Shown: positions 43,115-53,167, counted from the first letter of the stretch. The stretch: 64,000 bases of DNA from Nocardia exalbida NBRC 100660 (GCF_000308575.1 NZ_BAFZ01000026.1:19771-83770); one strand, 5' to 3'. Notes: a model not told the origin generated them from the sequence alone. Program-made: numbers and translations.

Positions 43115-43477
43115 CTACAGCCAGGCGCGCGCCAGGAGGTCGTCGTCGGTGACCTCGCTGGCTCGCGGCGGGAACCGGGTGGCCGCGATCGACTCGATAT
43201 GCGTCCCGTCGTGCCCGATCACCCACGAGCCGCCGCGCTCCTCGCATTCGGCGAGCTTGGCGAAGGTGGTGAGCAGGAACGTGATCGCCTCGCGCGGGTC
43301 GGCGGTGCGGGCCAGCCGCTGGGATTCGCCGGGACGCGACAGGTCCAGCCACACCCCGCACTGCCCGTCCAGCCGCATGCCGACGATCTTGTCGGCATGC
43401 ACGAAGGTGAATTTGCGCCGTTCCCACGCGGTCGTCGGTGTGAAGCTCTGCTCGAGAACCTGGAGCAGAATCGTCAT
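43115..43477 (-). CDS. hypothetical protein
   Basis: This 120-residue protein starts at ATG 43477 after GGAGGAAG. It has a mixed alpha/beta pattern (MTILLQVLEQSFTPTTAWER, DGQCGVWLDLSRPGE, then AITFLLTTFAKLAECEERGG) with no recognised domain and no signal peptide. It diverges from the helicase gene (149 bp) and converges on the rhodanese gene (17 bp). Function is unknown. Confidence 0.75.
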   Translation of the reverse strand: MTILLQVLEQSFTPTTAWERRKFTFVHADKIVGMRLDGQCGVWLDLSRPGESQRLARTADPREAITFLLTTFAKLAECEERGGSWVIGHDGTHIESIAATRFPPRASEVTDDDLLARAWL

Positions 43478-43626
43478 GCTGCTTCCTCCGCTTCGTTGAC
43501 GCCGAGCTGCGATTATTCTGCGATGACCTGCGGATATCCCAGTATGTTCCGGTATCGCGCAGAAATCCACAACGCTCGGGCCGCGGTGTGCGCGGCCGTG
43601 TCGGAGCCGCCTGCTTTGATGGGGTG

Positions 43627-46443
43627 ATGCTGCACGGATTGTGGTCGCCGGGATCCGGGTTGCTGCTCTGGCACGACGCACCGGTCGCCGCGACGTCCGC
43701 CGAGCTGCCCGATCCGCTGGGCCGCGTGCTGCGGGCGTCGAAGTTCCGGCACCGTGCCGAGGTCCTGGTGGTCGCGAACGGCGTCGCCGGTACCGAGCGG
43801 GTCCGTGCGCACGCGCTGGCCCCGGTCGCGGCGGCGGAGGCCCTCCGGCAGCGGCTGCCCGTCGAGCTGGTGTCCGGTGATCTGCGTTACCTCGCGCACG
43901 TCGCCCGTGGCATCGAACGCTGGGTGCGCGCCGGGCGTGTCGTGCCGGATCTGCGCAGGGAGGACGGCCAGTGGTGGGTGCGCTGGCGGCTGGTCGGCGG
44001 GGAGCGGCAACGGGCCTGGCTGGCCGAATTGGCGGTCGCCATGCCGGAGGCGCTGCGGGTGGCCGGGCGTCCGGCCGCGCTGCTCGACGACATGGTCACC
44101 GAACTCACCGATCCGATCGCCCGGTCACTGGCCGAACCGCCGGACTCGCCGCATCCGCTGGTGGCCGCCCTGGTCGGCGACACTCCGCTGGACAACGGCA
44201 GCTATCAGGTCGCCGAGGTGCTGGAGCGCTGGCGAGCCAGCCTGACCGGCGACGAGCCGGAACTGGTGCTGCGGCTGCTGGAACCGGACGGTGAACTCGG
44301 CCTCGCCGACGAGTCGGTGGCGCTGTGGCGGCTGGAAGTCTGCCTGCGCCTGACCGGTGAGGCGCCCAGAACGATCCCGCTGCACGAGGATCCGAATCTG
44401 GTGCGGATCGCGGGGGACAAGCTCGGGGCGGCCAAGCGCGCGTATCCGAGGTTGCGTGACCTGCCGAGCGATCCGCGCAGCATGGATCTGCTGCTGCCAA
44501 CGGAAGTGGTGCTCGATCTGGTCGCGCACGGTGCGAACGCCCTGCACGCCGCGGGGGTGCGGTTGCTGCTGCCGCGCGCCTGGAGTGTCGCGGAGCCGAG
44601 CATGCGGTTGCGGGTGGACAGCGCGGTGCCCGCCGCGCAGAGCACGGTCGGTCTGCGCGGCCTGGTGTCCTACCGCTGGGAGCTGGCGCTGGGCGACATG
44701 GTGCTGACCAGGGCCGAGATGGAACGCCTGGTGCGCGGCAAGTCCGATCTGGTCCAGCTGCGCGGCCAGTGGGTGCAAGCCGATCACAAGGCGCTGGCCG
44801 CCGCGGCCCGGTATGTCGCCGCGCATGCCGACGACTCCCCGGTCACCTTCGCGGACATGCTCGGCGAGATCGCGGTCTCCCGGGTGCCGCAGGTGCCGAT
44901 CACCGAGGTCACGGCCTCGGGATGGGTGGAGGACCTGCTCGATCGCACGCGCGAGCCCGAAGCCCTCGCCCCGCCCGTCGGGCTGAAGGCCCAGCTGCGC
45001 CCCTACCAGGAACGCGGCCTGGCCTGGCTGGCCACCATGAGCCGGATGGGCTGCGGCGCGATCCTGGCCGACGACATGGGCCTGGGCAAGACGGTCCAGG
45101 TGCTCGCCCTGCTGGTGCACGAGCGCGAGACCGCGTCCGAGCCGGAGCGGCCCGGCCCCACCTTGCTGGTGTGCCCGATGTCGGTGGTCGGCAACTGGCA
45201 GCGCGAGGCGGAACGGTTCGCGCCCGACCTGCGGGTGTGGGTGCACCACGGTGCGGGACGGCGGGCAGGCGCCGACCTCGACGAGACGGTCGCCGCCGCG
45301 GATCTGGTTGTCACCACCTACGCGCTGCTCGCGCGCGACGCCGAGGAACTCGGCAGGCAGGATTGGGACCGCGTCGTCCTGGACGAAGCGCAGCACATCA
45401 AGAACGCGGGAACGCGACAGGCGCGGGCGGCGCGGTCGCTGCCGGCGCGGCATCGGCTGGCGCTGACCGGCACTCCGGTGGAGAACCGGTTGGAAGAACT
45501 GCGTTCCATCATGGATTTCGCGATGCCGAAGGTGCTCGGCAGCGCCCAGTCGTTCCGCGCCCGCTTCGCGGTGCCCATCGAACGCGAACGCGACCAGAAC
45601 GCGATCAGCCGCCTGCGCTGGCTCACCCAGCCGTTCGTGCTGCGCCGGGTGAAGACCGACCCGACGGTGATCAGCGACCTGCCGGAAAAACTCGAGATGA
45701 CCGTGCGGGCCAACCTCACTGTCGAGCAGGCGGCCCTGTACCAGGCGGTCGTGGACGACATGCTGGCCAAGCTCGAGGATGCCAAGGGCATGGCGCGCAA
45801 AGGTGCCGTGCTCGGTGCGCTCACCCGGCTCAAGCAGGTGTGCAACCATCCCGCGCATTTCCTGGGCGACGGGTCGGGTGTGCTGCACCGCGGGGCGCAC
45901 CGTTCCGGCAAACTCGCCCTCGTCGAGGACGTCGTGGACGCGGTGCTGGCCGACGGCGAGAAGGCGCTGCTGTTCACGCAATTCCGGGAATTCGGCGAAC
46001 TGGTCGCGCCCTACCTGGCCGAACGGTTCGGCACCGCGATCCCGTTCCTGCACGGCGGCGTGCCGAAGAAGAAGCGCGACGCGATGGTCACCGGATTCCA
46101 GGCGCCGGACGGCCCGCCGCTGATGCTGCTGTCGCTCAAAGCCGGCGGCACCGGGCTCAACCTCACCGCCGCCAATCACGTGGTGCACCTGGACCGCTGG
46201 TGGAATCCCGCGGTGGAGAACCAGGCCACCGACCGCGCCTTCCGGATCGGCCAGCGGCGCAATGTGCAGGTGCGCAAGCTGGTCTGCGTGGACACGATCG
46301 AGGAGCGGATCGACGAGATGATCAACGGCAAGCGGCAACTCGCCGACCTGGCCGTGGGCGCGGGAGAGAACTGGATCACCGAGCTGAGCACCGACGAACT
46401 GCGCGACCTGTTCACCCTCGGCGCGGAGGCGGTGGGCGAATGA
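43627..46443 (+). CDS. helZ: SNF2-family DEAD/DEAH helicase (HelZ-like)
   Basis: This 938-residue SNF2 ATPase has an N-terminal region of about 440 residues specific to the bacterial HelZ/SNF2 group. Walker A (ADDMGLGKT) has its Lys at about residue 485, DEAQ is at about 586, and TGTPVENRLEELRSIMDF and the C-terminal RecA-like domain (LLFTQFREFGELV, LKAGGTGLNLTAANHVVHLDRWWNPA, DRAFRIGQ) follow. It probably translocates on double-stranded DNA. ATG 43627 lies 2 bp after an in-frame GTG. The SWIM-protein gene overlaps its stop, so the two proteins are translated together and may act together. Confidence 0.92.
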   Translation: MLHGLWSPGSGLLLWHDAPVAATSAELPDPLGRVLRASKFRHRAEVLVVANGVAGTERVRAHALAPVAAAEALRQRLPVELVSGDLRYLAHVARGIERWVRAGRVVPDLRREDGQWWVRWRLVGGERQRAWLAELAVAMPEALRVAGRPAALLDDMVTELTDPIARSLAEPPDSPHPLVAALVGDTPLDNGSYQVAEVLERWRASLTGDEPELVLRLLEPDGELGLADESVALWRLEVCLRLTGEAPRTIPLHEDPNLVRIAGDKLGAAKRAYPRLRDLPSDPRSMDLLLPTEVVLDLVAHGANALHAAGVRLLLPRAWSVAEPSMRLRVDSAVPAAQSTVGLRGLVSYRWELALGDMVLTRAEMERLVRGKSDLVQLRGQWVQADHKALAAAARYVAAHADDSPVTFADMLGEIAVSRVPQVPITEVTASGWVEDLLDRTREPEALAPPVGLKAQLRPYQERGLAWLATMSRMGCGAILADDMGLGKTVQVLALLVHERETASEPERPGPTLLVCPMSVVGNWQREAERFAPDLRVWVHHGAGRRAGADLDETVAAADLVVTTYALLARDAEELGRQDWDRVVLDEAQHIKNAGTRQARAARSLPARHRLALTGTPVENRLEELRSIMDFAMPKVLGSAQSFRARFAVPIERERDQNAISRLRWLTQPFVLRRVKTDPTVISDLPEKLEMTVRANLTVEQAALYQAVVDDMLAKLEDAKGMARKGAVLGALTRLKQVCNHPAHFLGDGSGVLHRGAHRSGKLALVEDVVDAVLADGEKALLFTQFREFGELVAPYLAERFGTAIPFLHGGVPKKKRDAMVTGFQAPDGPPLMLLSLKAGGTGLNLTAANHVVHLDRWWNPAVENQATDRAFRIGQRRNVQVRKLVCVDTIEERIDEMINGKRQLADLAVGAGENWITELSTDELRDLFTLGAEAVGE

Positions 46444-47207
46444 GTCCTTTCGTCGACTACTCCGAGTACGGCAAGAAGCTGCCGGTGCGCGGTGGCGTGG
46501 AAGCTCGCAGCAGGCGCGGCGGCTTCGGGCGCACCTGGTGGGGCAAGGCGCTGGTGGAATCGGTGGAGCGGATGGCGGAGCCCGGCCGGCTGGCGCGCGG
46601 CCGCAATTACGCCAGGTCCGGTCAGGTGGTGAACTACCGGATCGAGCCGGGGGCGGTGACGGCGGAAGTGCAGGGCAGCCAACCGCGACCCTTCACCGCG
46701 GTGTTCACCGTGCGCCCGTTGCGCGAGGACGAACTCGCGGAGCTCATCGAGACCATCCGCTCGGCCCCGGGCATGCTCGCCGAGATCGCCTCGGGCGCGT
46801 TGCCGAGCGGGCTGGGACCGGTGCTGCTGCCGAGCACCGCCGCGGAACTGGATTTCACCTGCACCTGCCCGGACCCCGGCTGGCCGTGCAAGCACGTGGC
46901 CGCGGTCTGCTACCTGCTGGCCGAGCGGCTCGACGAACACCCGCGCGAGATCCTGACCCTCCGCGGGCTCGACCTGGACACCCTGATCGGCGGCATCGAA
47001 CGCGAACCGCGACCGCCTGCTTCCGATGACCCCTACGGTGAGCGCATTCCGCTGCCGGACCTGCCCGCCGTCGAATTCCGCCCGGCCCCGGAGGATCTGG
47101 ATCCGATGCTGCTGCGCAAGGCGCTGCGGATGACCTCGGCCGAGGAGACGACCGCCGCGACCGGCCTGCGTGAACTCACCGCGCTCTATCGGCTGTTCGA
47201 CCGCTGA
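46440..47207 (+). CDS. SWIM zinc-finger protein
   Basis: This 255-residue protein has a SWIM zinc finger, CTCPDPGWPCKHV (Cys141, Cys143, Cys150, His152; CxC-x6-CxH). N-terminal GRTWWGKALVESVERMAEPGR and YARSGQVVNYRIEPG segments are conserved in the family. ATG 46440 overlaps the helicase stop (ATGA), the usual helicase-SWIM pairing in actinobacteria. It probably binds DNA or a partner protein to target the helicase; the function in the cell is not known. Confidence 0.9.
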   Translation: MSPFVDYSEYGKKLPVRGGVEARSRRGGFGRTWWGKALVESVERMAEPGRLARGRNYARSGQVVNYRIEPGAVTAEVQGSQPRPFTAVFTVRPLREDELAELIETIRSAPGMLAEIASGALPSGLGPVLLPSTAAELDFTCTCPDPGWPCKHVAAVCYLLAERLDEHPREILTLRGLDLDTLIGGIEREPRPPASDDPYGERIPLPDLPAVEFRPAPEDLDPMLLRKALRMTSAEETTAATGLRELTALYRLFDR

Positions 47208-47469
47208 CGTTGGTGGGCACCCAGCGTCGGGGCTGTCGGTTACCGCCGGTCTGTCGGGGCGGGATCGATACCGGCGGAGCGAAGGGACCGGAGACTTCCC
47301 GACACCGGGTGCCGCTATCCAGTCTCGCGCAGCGGAACCCGGCACGGAACTGCCCCAGTGACGCCCGGACGCTGCCCTTGCGCCGAACTTGCCCAACGGT
47401 CGCACCCGGCCTCTTCCAGCCGGAAAAGAGCGCCGGAGCAGCGCAGATCTCCTGTTATAGGCTGACCGT

Positions 47470-48267
47470 GTGGCAGGGAAGAGCCCAGCGTCCGGGTTGC
47501 CTCGCGACGACCTCGGTACCCCCGTGGACCTCCGCACACCCCCGCGACGGGTGGTGTCGCTCGTTCCGTCGCTGACCGAGGCGGTGGCGCACACCTGCCC
47601 GGAAGTCCTGGTCGCGGCCACGCAATGGTGCACGCACCCCGCCGATCTGGCGATCGAACGGGTCCGCGGGACCAAGAACCCGGACGTGCGGCGCATCATC
47701 GAACTCGCTCCGGACCTGGTGCTGTGCAACAAAGAGGAGAACCGCCGCATCGATGTCGAGCGGCTGCGCGCGGCCGGGGTCGCGGTGTGGGTCACCGAGG
47801 TGGAGACGGTCGACGAGGCCATGGTCTCGCTCACCCGGCTCTGCGTGGAGGTGCTCGGCGCCGGTGTTCCGGCATGGCTGGCCGAAGCCGAATCCGCCTG
47901 GGCGCCACCGCCGCCCGAACCGGCCCGAGCCGCCGTCATTCCGGTCTGGCGCGATCCGTGGATGGTGGTCGGCCGCAACACGTTCACCGGAGACGTCGCG
48001 CACCGTCTGGGCCTGCGGCTGGTGCATGCCGATCGGCCCGATCGCTATCCGCGTCTCACCGAGGCCGAGCTGACCGTGGGCGTCGACCTCGCGGTGCTGC
48101 CCGACGAGCCGTATGTCTTCACCGAAGACGATGGGCCCGAGGCGTTTCCGGATATCCCGGTCGCGCTGGTGGAGGGCCGGGCCCTCACCTGGTACGGGCC
48201 GTCCCTCGCGACCGCGCGCGGCACGCTCACCGCACAACTCGCCGGGGCGGCTCAACCCAGGTCGTAG
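47470..48267 (+). CDS. cytoplasmic BtuF-like (helical-backbone metal receptor) protein
   Basis: This 265-residue protein resembles cobalamin/siderophore-binding proteins (SLVPSLTEAVAHTCPEVLVA, the GTKNPDVRRIIELAPDLVL segment, then TGDVAHRLGLRLV). It lacks a signal peptide or lipobox, so it is cytoplasmic, and there is no permease or ATPase nearby. GTG 47470 lies 7 nt after TATAGG, suggesting a leaderless transcript. It may bind a corrinoid or chelate in the cytosol; nearby icmF uses adenosylcobalamin, but the link is only positional. Confidence 0.8.
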   Translation: MAGKSPASGLPRDDLGTPVDLRTPPRRVVSLVPSLTEAVAHTCPEVLVAATQWCTHPADLAIERVRGTKNPDVRRIIELAPDLVLCNKEENRRIDVERLRAAGVAVWVTEVETVDEAMVSLTRLCVEVLGAGVPAWLAEAESAWAPPPPEPARAAVIPVWRDPWMVVGRNTFTGDVAHRLGLRLVHADRPDRYPRLTEAELTVGVDLAVLPDEPYVFTEDDGPEAFPDIPVALVEGRALTWYGPSLATARGTLTAQLAGAAQPRS

Positions 48268-48339
48268 TCGAACCAGATGTGGTGCGTGCCGTCGGCGTCC
48301 ACCTCGAGTCCGCCCACCGTCCCTGCCGCCGGTCCTGGT

Positions 48340-49419
48340 TCAGTCCGCGATCCGGTAGACGCGCTGCGCGGTGGTCCGGAAGACCTGCTCCAATTCCGTC
48401 CTTCCGCCGCCGTGGCCGGTGACGGCGGTCGCGATCGCCTCGATGCTGTTGCCGATGCTGGTGACCGGCTTGTCCACGGGGAAGTTCGAGCCCCAGATGA
48501 GACGGTCCGCGCCGAAGACGTCCAGCGCGTGCTCGACCAGCGGGCCGATCCGGTCGAGCAGATCCCCCACGGGCGTCGGCGTGCCCCGCGGCGGGATCGG
48601 GTGGCCCAGGATCGGCATCATCAGCCCGCTCACCTTCGCGACCACGTTCGGGCGCGCGGCCAGTGCGGCGAGATCGTCGCGCCACCGCACCAGCAGCTGC
48701 CTGCGCAGGCCGGGATTGGTACCGGTGTGTTTGCCGACCGCGCCGAAGATCCCCGCGGGGGTGCCGAGGTGGTTCAGCACGATCGGCACCTCGGGATAGC
48801 GTTCGGCCAGCGCCGTGACGTCGGGAATGGCGTGCGAGTACACCCACGCTTCGAACGAGAGGCCGCGCTCGGCCAGCCGCGCGAAGCCGTCCAGGAATTC
48901 CTTGGTGGTGAGCTTGCCGGGCGCGTCGGTGAACGATCGCACGCCGGGATCGGGATGGTGGGCGACCATGGTGCGGACACCGCGCAGCAGCGGTGACGCG
49001 GCGGCGTGCGCGTCGAGCAGCTCCGCGAACGCCGGGTCGGCCGGGTCGCCGCCCGCGAGGATCGCGCCGAGCCGCGGGGCCGCCTCCAGTGGCAGCCCGG
49101 CCACCCAGGCGGTTTCCCCGGCCTTCCCCAGCGGTCCCCGCTGCGACCATTCGACTTCGATGTGCGCGACCACCTCGATGGGCGCGTTGCCCGCGTCGGC
49201 GCGGTAGTCGAACGGGAGGTAGGGCCGCAGGTAGGCGACCGGATCTCCGACGAACTCACGGTCGCGCCGCGGTGCGAGGCGCTTTGCCGCGTCCACCGGG
49301 ACCGGCAGCAGCCGGAACAGTTTCGCCAAGGCGCTGAAATCTCGCGGTGTGGTGAACGGATCCCACTGGTGGATGTGTGCGTCGATGATCCGAATACCCG
49401 AGAGCTCCATGTCTGCCAT
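48340..49419 (-). CDS. amidohydrolase-family metal-dependent hydrolase
   Basis: This 359-residue amidohydrolase-2 family protein (TIM barrel) has IIDAHIHQWDP at the N-terminus (metal-binding His pair), EVVAHIEVEW, VLNHLGTPAG and LIWGSNFPVDKP segments. Family members are lactonases, decarboxylases or hydrolases of small cyclic acids. The start is ATG 49419 (ATG 49410 is an alternative). The substrate is not identified. It is co-directional with icmF, 189 bp downstream of it, beyond a hairpin. Confidence 0.85.
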   Translation of the reverse strand: MADMELSGIRIIDAHIHQWDPFTTPRDFSALAKLFRLLPVPVDAAKRLAPRRDREFVGDPVAYLRPYLPFDYRADAGNAPIEVVAHIEVEWSQRGPLGKAGETAWVAGLPLEAAPRLGAILAGGDPADPAFAELLDAHAAASPLLRGVRTMVAHHPDPGVRSFTDAPGKLTTKEFLDGFARLAERGLSFEAWVYSHAIPDVTALAERYPEVPIVLNHLGTPAGIFGAVGKHTGTNPGLRRQLLVRWRDDLAALAARPNVVAKVSGLMMPILGHPIPPRGTPTPVGDLLDRIGPLVEHALDVFGADRLIWGSNFPVDKPVTSIGNSIEAIATAVTGHGGGRTELEQVFRTTAQRVYRIAD

Positions 49420-49529
49420 CCCAACCGCGCCGAAGGTTTGCTCGGCGATTGTCACATGCCCCGCACACGGCGGGCCCGTAATCCGCGGGAGCCGCCCCGC
49501 GCGGCGGTACCGGCCGGATTCACGGTGCC

Positions 49530-49557
49530 GGCCCGGCTCCCTCGTGCGAGCCGGGCC
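49530..49557 (-). terminator. hairpin downstream of icmF
   Basis: GGCCCGGCTC and GAGCCGGGCC form a 10-bp perfect stem with an 8-nt loop, 52 bp after the icmF stop. There is no T-tail. Confidence 0.5.
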
Positions 49558-49608
49558 CACCGGCCGATGGGAGCGCACCGGCTGCTCGAGGTGCGCGCGG
49601 CGACCGGC

Positions 49609-52600
49609 TCACACGTTGCGGCGGTACTGCCCGCCGACGGTGAAGAACGTGTCGGTGATCTGCTGCAACGTGCACACCCGGGCGGCCTCCATCAGCACCT
49701 CGAAAATATTGTCGTCGGTGCGGGCGACCGCTTCGAGCCGGGCGAGTGCGGCATGGGCGCCGTCCCGGTTGCGCTGCTGGAACTCGCGCACCCGCCGCAG
49801 CTGCGACTGCTTCTCCGCTTCGGTGCCGCGCGCCAGCTCGAGCTCCCGGTGCGGCTCGTCATGGGAGTTGCGGAAGGTGTTCACCCCGATGATCGGCAGC
49901 GAACCGTCGTGCTTGCGCTGTTCGTAACGCATCGATTCGTCCTGGATCTTGCCGCGCTGGTAGCCGGTCTCCATCGCGCCGAGCACGCCGCCGCGTTCGC
50001 TGATCCGCTCGAACTCGGCCAGCACGGCCTCCTCGACCAGATCGGTGAGCTCCTCGACCAGGAAGCTGCCCTGCAGCGGGTTCTCGTTCATCGCGACCCC
50101 CCACTCCCGGTTGATGATGAGCTGGATGGCCAGGGCGCGGCGCACCGATTCCTCGGTCGGGGTGGTGACCGCCTCGTCGTAGGCGTTGGTGTGCAGGCTG
50201 TTGCAGTTGTCGTAGATCGCGATCAGCGCCTGCAGCGTGGTGCGGATGTCGTTGAAGTTCATCTCCTGCGCGTGCAGCGACCGGCCGGAGGTCTGGATGT
50301 GGTACTTGAGCTTCTGCGACCGCTCGTCGGCGCCGTAGCGGTCCCGCATGGCGACGGCCCAGATGCGGCGGGCCACCCGGCCGATCACCGAATACTCCGG
50401 GTCCATCCCGTTGGAGAAGAAGAAGGACAGGTTCGGCGCGAAGTCGTCTATGTGCATGCCGCGCGCGAGATACGCCTCCACATAGGTGAAACCGTTGGCC
50501 AGGGTGAAAGCCAGCTGGCTGATCGGGTTCGCGCCCGCCTCGGCGATGTGGTAGCCGGAGATCGACACCGAGTAGAAATTGCGCACGCCGTTGCGCACGA
50601 ACCATTCCTGGATGTCGGCCATCATGCGCAGGCTGAACTCGGTGGAGAAGATGCAGGTGTTCTGGCCCTGGTCCTCCTTGAGGATGTCGGCCTGCACCGT
50701 GCCGCGCACCGTGGCCAGGGTGCGGGCGCGCAGGTGGGCGGCCTCGGTGCCGGTCGGCGGGCGGCCCTGCTCCGCCGCGAAGCGGTCCAGCGCCTGATCG
50801 ATCGCGGTGTTCAGGAAGTAGGCCAGGATGGTCGGGGCGGGGCCGTTGATCGTCATCGAGACCGAGGTGGTCGGCGCGGTCAGATCGAAACCGTCGTAGA
50901 GCACCTTCATGTCGTCGAGCGAGGCGATCGACACGCCGGACGTGCCGACCTTGCCGTAGATGTCGGGGCGCTCGGCGGGATCGTGGCCGTAGAGCGTCAC
51001 CGAATCGAAGGCCGTGGACAGCCTTTTCGCGTCGGAATGCTCGCTGAGCACTTTGAACCGGCGGTTGGTGCGGAACGGGTCGCCCTCGCCCGCGAACATG
51101 CGCGCCGGATCCTCGTTGTCCCGTTTGAACGGGAAAACCCCTGCGGTGAACGGGAACCGCCCGGGCAGGTGCTCGGCGCGCAGGAAGCGCAGCAGCTCGC
51201 CGTGATCGGTGAAACGAGGTAGGGCCACGCGCGGAATGGAGTTGCCGGACAGGGTCTCCCGGCGCAGCGGGGTGCGGATCTCCCGGTCGCGCACCCGGAC
51301 CAGTTGTTCCTCCCCGCGATAGGACTCGGCGAGGGCGGGCCACTCGGCCAGCAGTGCGGCGTTCGCGGGCGTCAGGTCGGCGCGGGCGCGTTCGGCCAGT
51401 TCGGCGACGGCCGTGTCCCCGGGCAGTTCGGCCGCCACCTGCTCGAGGCGTTGCACCCGTTGCGCGGCGGCGACCTGCGCCGCGGTCTCGGCGTGATAGC
51501 CGCGCACGGTCTCCGCGATCTCGGCCAGATAACGCACCCGCGCGGACGGGATGAGCTGGGCGAAGCGCGTGGACGCGCGGGTGTCCACCCGGGGCAGCGC
51601 GCCGGGCTCCAGCCGCAGGCCGTGGCCGGCCAGCAGGCCCGTCAGGTGCTGGTAGAGCGCGGTCACCCCGTCGTCGTTGAACGTCGCCGCGCTGGTGCCG
51701 AAGACCGGCATGTCCTCCGGCGCGGCATGGAACTCCTCGCGGTTGCGGATCAACTGCCTGGCCACGTCACGCAGCGCGTCCGCGGCGCCGCGACGCTCGA
51801 ACTTGTTGATCGCCACCACGTCCGCGTAGTCCAGCATGTCGATCTTCTCCAGCTGGGAGGCGGCGCCGAACTCGGGCGTCATCACGTACATCGACACGTC
51901 GACGTGGTCGGTCACCGCGGCGTCGCCCTGTCCGATGCCGGGGGTCTCCAGGACGACCAGGTCGTAACCCGCTGCCTTGCAGGCGGTCACGATCAGATCG
52001 ATATTGTCCGGCAGTTCGCGTCCACCCCGGGTGGCCAGCGAGCGGAAGAAGACGTGCTCGCCGTCGAGGGCGTTCATCCGGATGCGGTCGCCGAGCAGTG
52101 CGCCACCCCCGCGCCGCCGGGTCGGGTCCACCGCGAGAATCGCCACCCGCACCTTGTCCTGCTGATCCGAACGCAGCCTGCGCACCAATTCGTCGGTGAG
52201 CGAGGACTTTCCGGAGCCGCCCGTGCCGGTGATGCCGAGCACCGGCACGGTGCGCGCCGCCGCGGCCTCGGCCAGCTTCCGCCGGTCGGCCTCCGGCAGG
52301 GCGTCCGCTTGCAGGCAGGTGATGGCGCGCGCCAAGGCGGCGCGCTCGCCGGAGAGCACCGCGTCCGGCACCGGCGGCTCGGTCGCGAGGTCGACGTCGC
52401 AGGCGCGGATCAACTGATTGATCATGCCGGGCAGGCCGAGTCGCTGTCCGTCCTCGGGCGAGAAGATGGTCACGCCGGACGCGGCCAGTCGCGCGATCTC
52501 CTCCGCCACGATCACGCCACCGCCGCCGCCGAAGATCCGCACGTGCTCGGCTCCGGCCTTCTTCAGGGCGTCGGCGAGGTATTCGAAGTACTCGACGTGG

Positions 52601-52827
52601 CCACCCTGGTAGGAGCTGACCGCGACGCCCTGGGCGTCCTCGGTGAGCACGGCGTCGACCACCTCGCTGACCGAGCGGTTGTGGCCGAGGTGGATCACCT
52701 CCGCGCCCTGGCTCTGCAGGATGCGGCGCATGATGTTGATCGCCGCGTCGTGCCCGTCGAACAGGGCCGCCGAGGTGACGAAGCGAACGGGGTGGGTCGG
52801 CGCGTAGAGCGCGCTGCTGTCGGCCAC
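49609..52827 (-). CDS. icmF: fused isobutyryl-CoA mutase (IcmF)
   Basis: IcmF (1072 residues) interconverts isobutyryl-CoA and n-butyryl-CoA with adenosylcobalamin. It fuses the cobalamin-binding domain (FDGHDAAINIM, lower-ligand His26), a MeaB-like G-protein chaperone (P-loop GTGGSGKSS at 201-209) and a large mutase domain (PGRFPFTAGVFPF, GQNTCIFSTEFSLRMMADIQ and HIQTSGRSLHAQEM). GTG 52827 follows AGAGGA by 6 nt. A GGACGTC motif lies 31 bp further upstream, shared with the mms operon. It links valine catabolism and fatty acid degradation. Confidence 0.95.
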   Translation of the reverse strand: MADSSALYAPTHPVRFVTSAALFDGHDAAINIMRRILQSQGAEVIHLGHNRSVSEVVDAVLTEDAQGVAVSSYQGGHVEYFEYLADALKKAGAEHVRIFGGGGGVIVAEEIARLAASGVTIFSPEDGQRLGLPGMINQLIRACDVDLATEPPVPDAVLSGERAALARAITCLQADALPEADRRKLAEAAAARTVPVLGITGTGGSGKSSLTDELVRRLRSDQQDKVRVAILAVDPTRRRGGGALLGDRIRMNALDGEHVFFRSLATRGGRELPDNIDLIVTACKAAGYDLVVLETPGIGQGDAAVTDHVDVSMYVMTPEFGAASQLEKIDMLDYADVVAINKFERRGAADALRDVARQLIRNREEFHAAPEDMPVFGTSAATFNDDGVTALYQHLTGLLAGHGLRLEPGALPRVDTRASTRFAQLIPSARVRYLAEIAETVRGYHAETAAQVAAAQRVQRLEQVAAELPGDTAVAELAERARADLTPANAALLAEWPALAESYRGEEQLVRVRDREIRTPLRRETLSGNSIPRVALPRFTDHGELLRFLRAEHLPGRFPFTAGVFPFKRDNEDPARMFAGEGDPFRTNRRFKVLSEHSDAKRLSTAFDSVTLYGHDPAERPDIYGKVGTSGVSIASLDDMKVLYDGFDLTAPTTSVSMTINGPAPTILAYFLNTAIDQALDRFAAEQGRPPTGTEAAHLRARTLATVRGTVQADILKEDQGQNTCIFSTEFSLRMMADIQEWFVRNGVRNFYSVSISGYHIAEAGANPISQLAFTLANGFTYVEAYLARGMHIDDFAPNLSFFFSNGMDPEYSVIGRVARRIWAVAMRDRYGADERSQKLKYHIQTSGRSLHAQEMNFNDIRTTLQALIAIYDNCNSLHTNAYDEAVTTPTEESVRRALAIQLIINREWGVAMNENPLQGSFLVEELTDLVEEAVLAEFERISERGGVLGAMETGYQRGKIQDESMRYEQRKHDGSLPIIGVNTFRNSHDEPHRELELARGTEAEKQSQLRRVREFQQRNRDGAHAALARLEAVARTDDNIFEVLMEAARVCTLQQITDTFFTVGGQYRRNV

Positions 52828-53167
52828 GGGATTCCTCTCGGGATTCCATTGTCGCCCGATACTAGGACGTCAAACTAATCGTACGGTGACTGCGATCACA
52901 TCGCCAGCGTCGCCGACGGGTTGTCCGCGTCGCTGTTGCCGTGCCGGTTTCGGGTCGGCGGCCGGCGGATTCGGTGGCGGTCGACGGGTTCGATCGCGGG
53001 GTGTTTCGCGCAACCGTCGCGGCAGGCCACGGCGCTGGACATCGTGACTGCGGGCATTTCGGCGGGGATCGTCGCGGGACGGATGGATCGGACGGCGGTG
53101 ACCGTGGGCGATACCCCGCTCCGGCCGATTGTGTTGTCAGGGCGGCCGACTCGGACATACTGGGCCC
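52828..53167. other. 340-bp gap between icmF and DUF2157 gene
   Basis: There is no supported coding frame. The region holds the icmF promoter side, including GATACTAGGACGTCAAACTA (52858-52877) with its GGACGTC core at 52865-52871. The rest, up to the DUF2157 start, shows no gene. Confidence 0.55.
52858..52877. promoter_or_regulatory. icmF-side copy of shared GGACGTC operator
   Basis: GATACTAGGACGTCAAACTA matches the mms-operon site (54219-54238) at 18 of 20 positions. It lies 31 bp upstream of the icmF start codon. Confidence 0.65.

Noticed and set aside
44125..46338. Long minus-strand frame opposite helZ
   Set aside because: Composition (Arg/Gly/His/Gln-rich) is typical of antisense frames in high-GC DNA; helZ on the plus strand has full helicase motifs.
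47208..47469. Possible riboswitch before the BtuF-like gene
   Set aside because: No cobalamin-riboswitch-like conserved box or long structured leader was recognised; the promoter sits almost on the start codon, leaving no leader.
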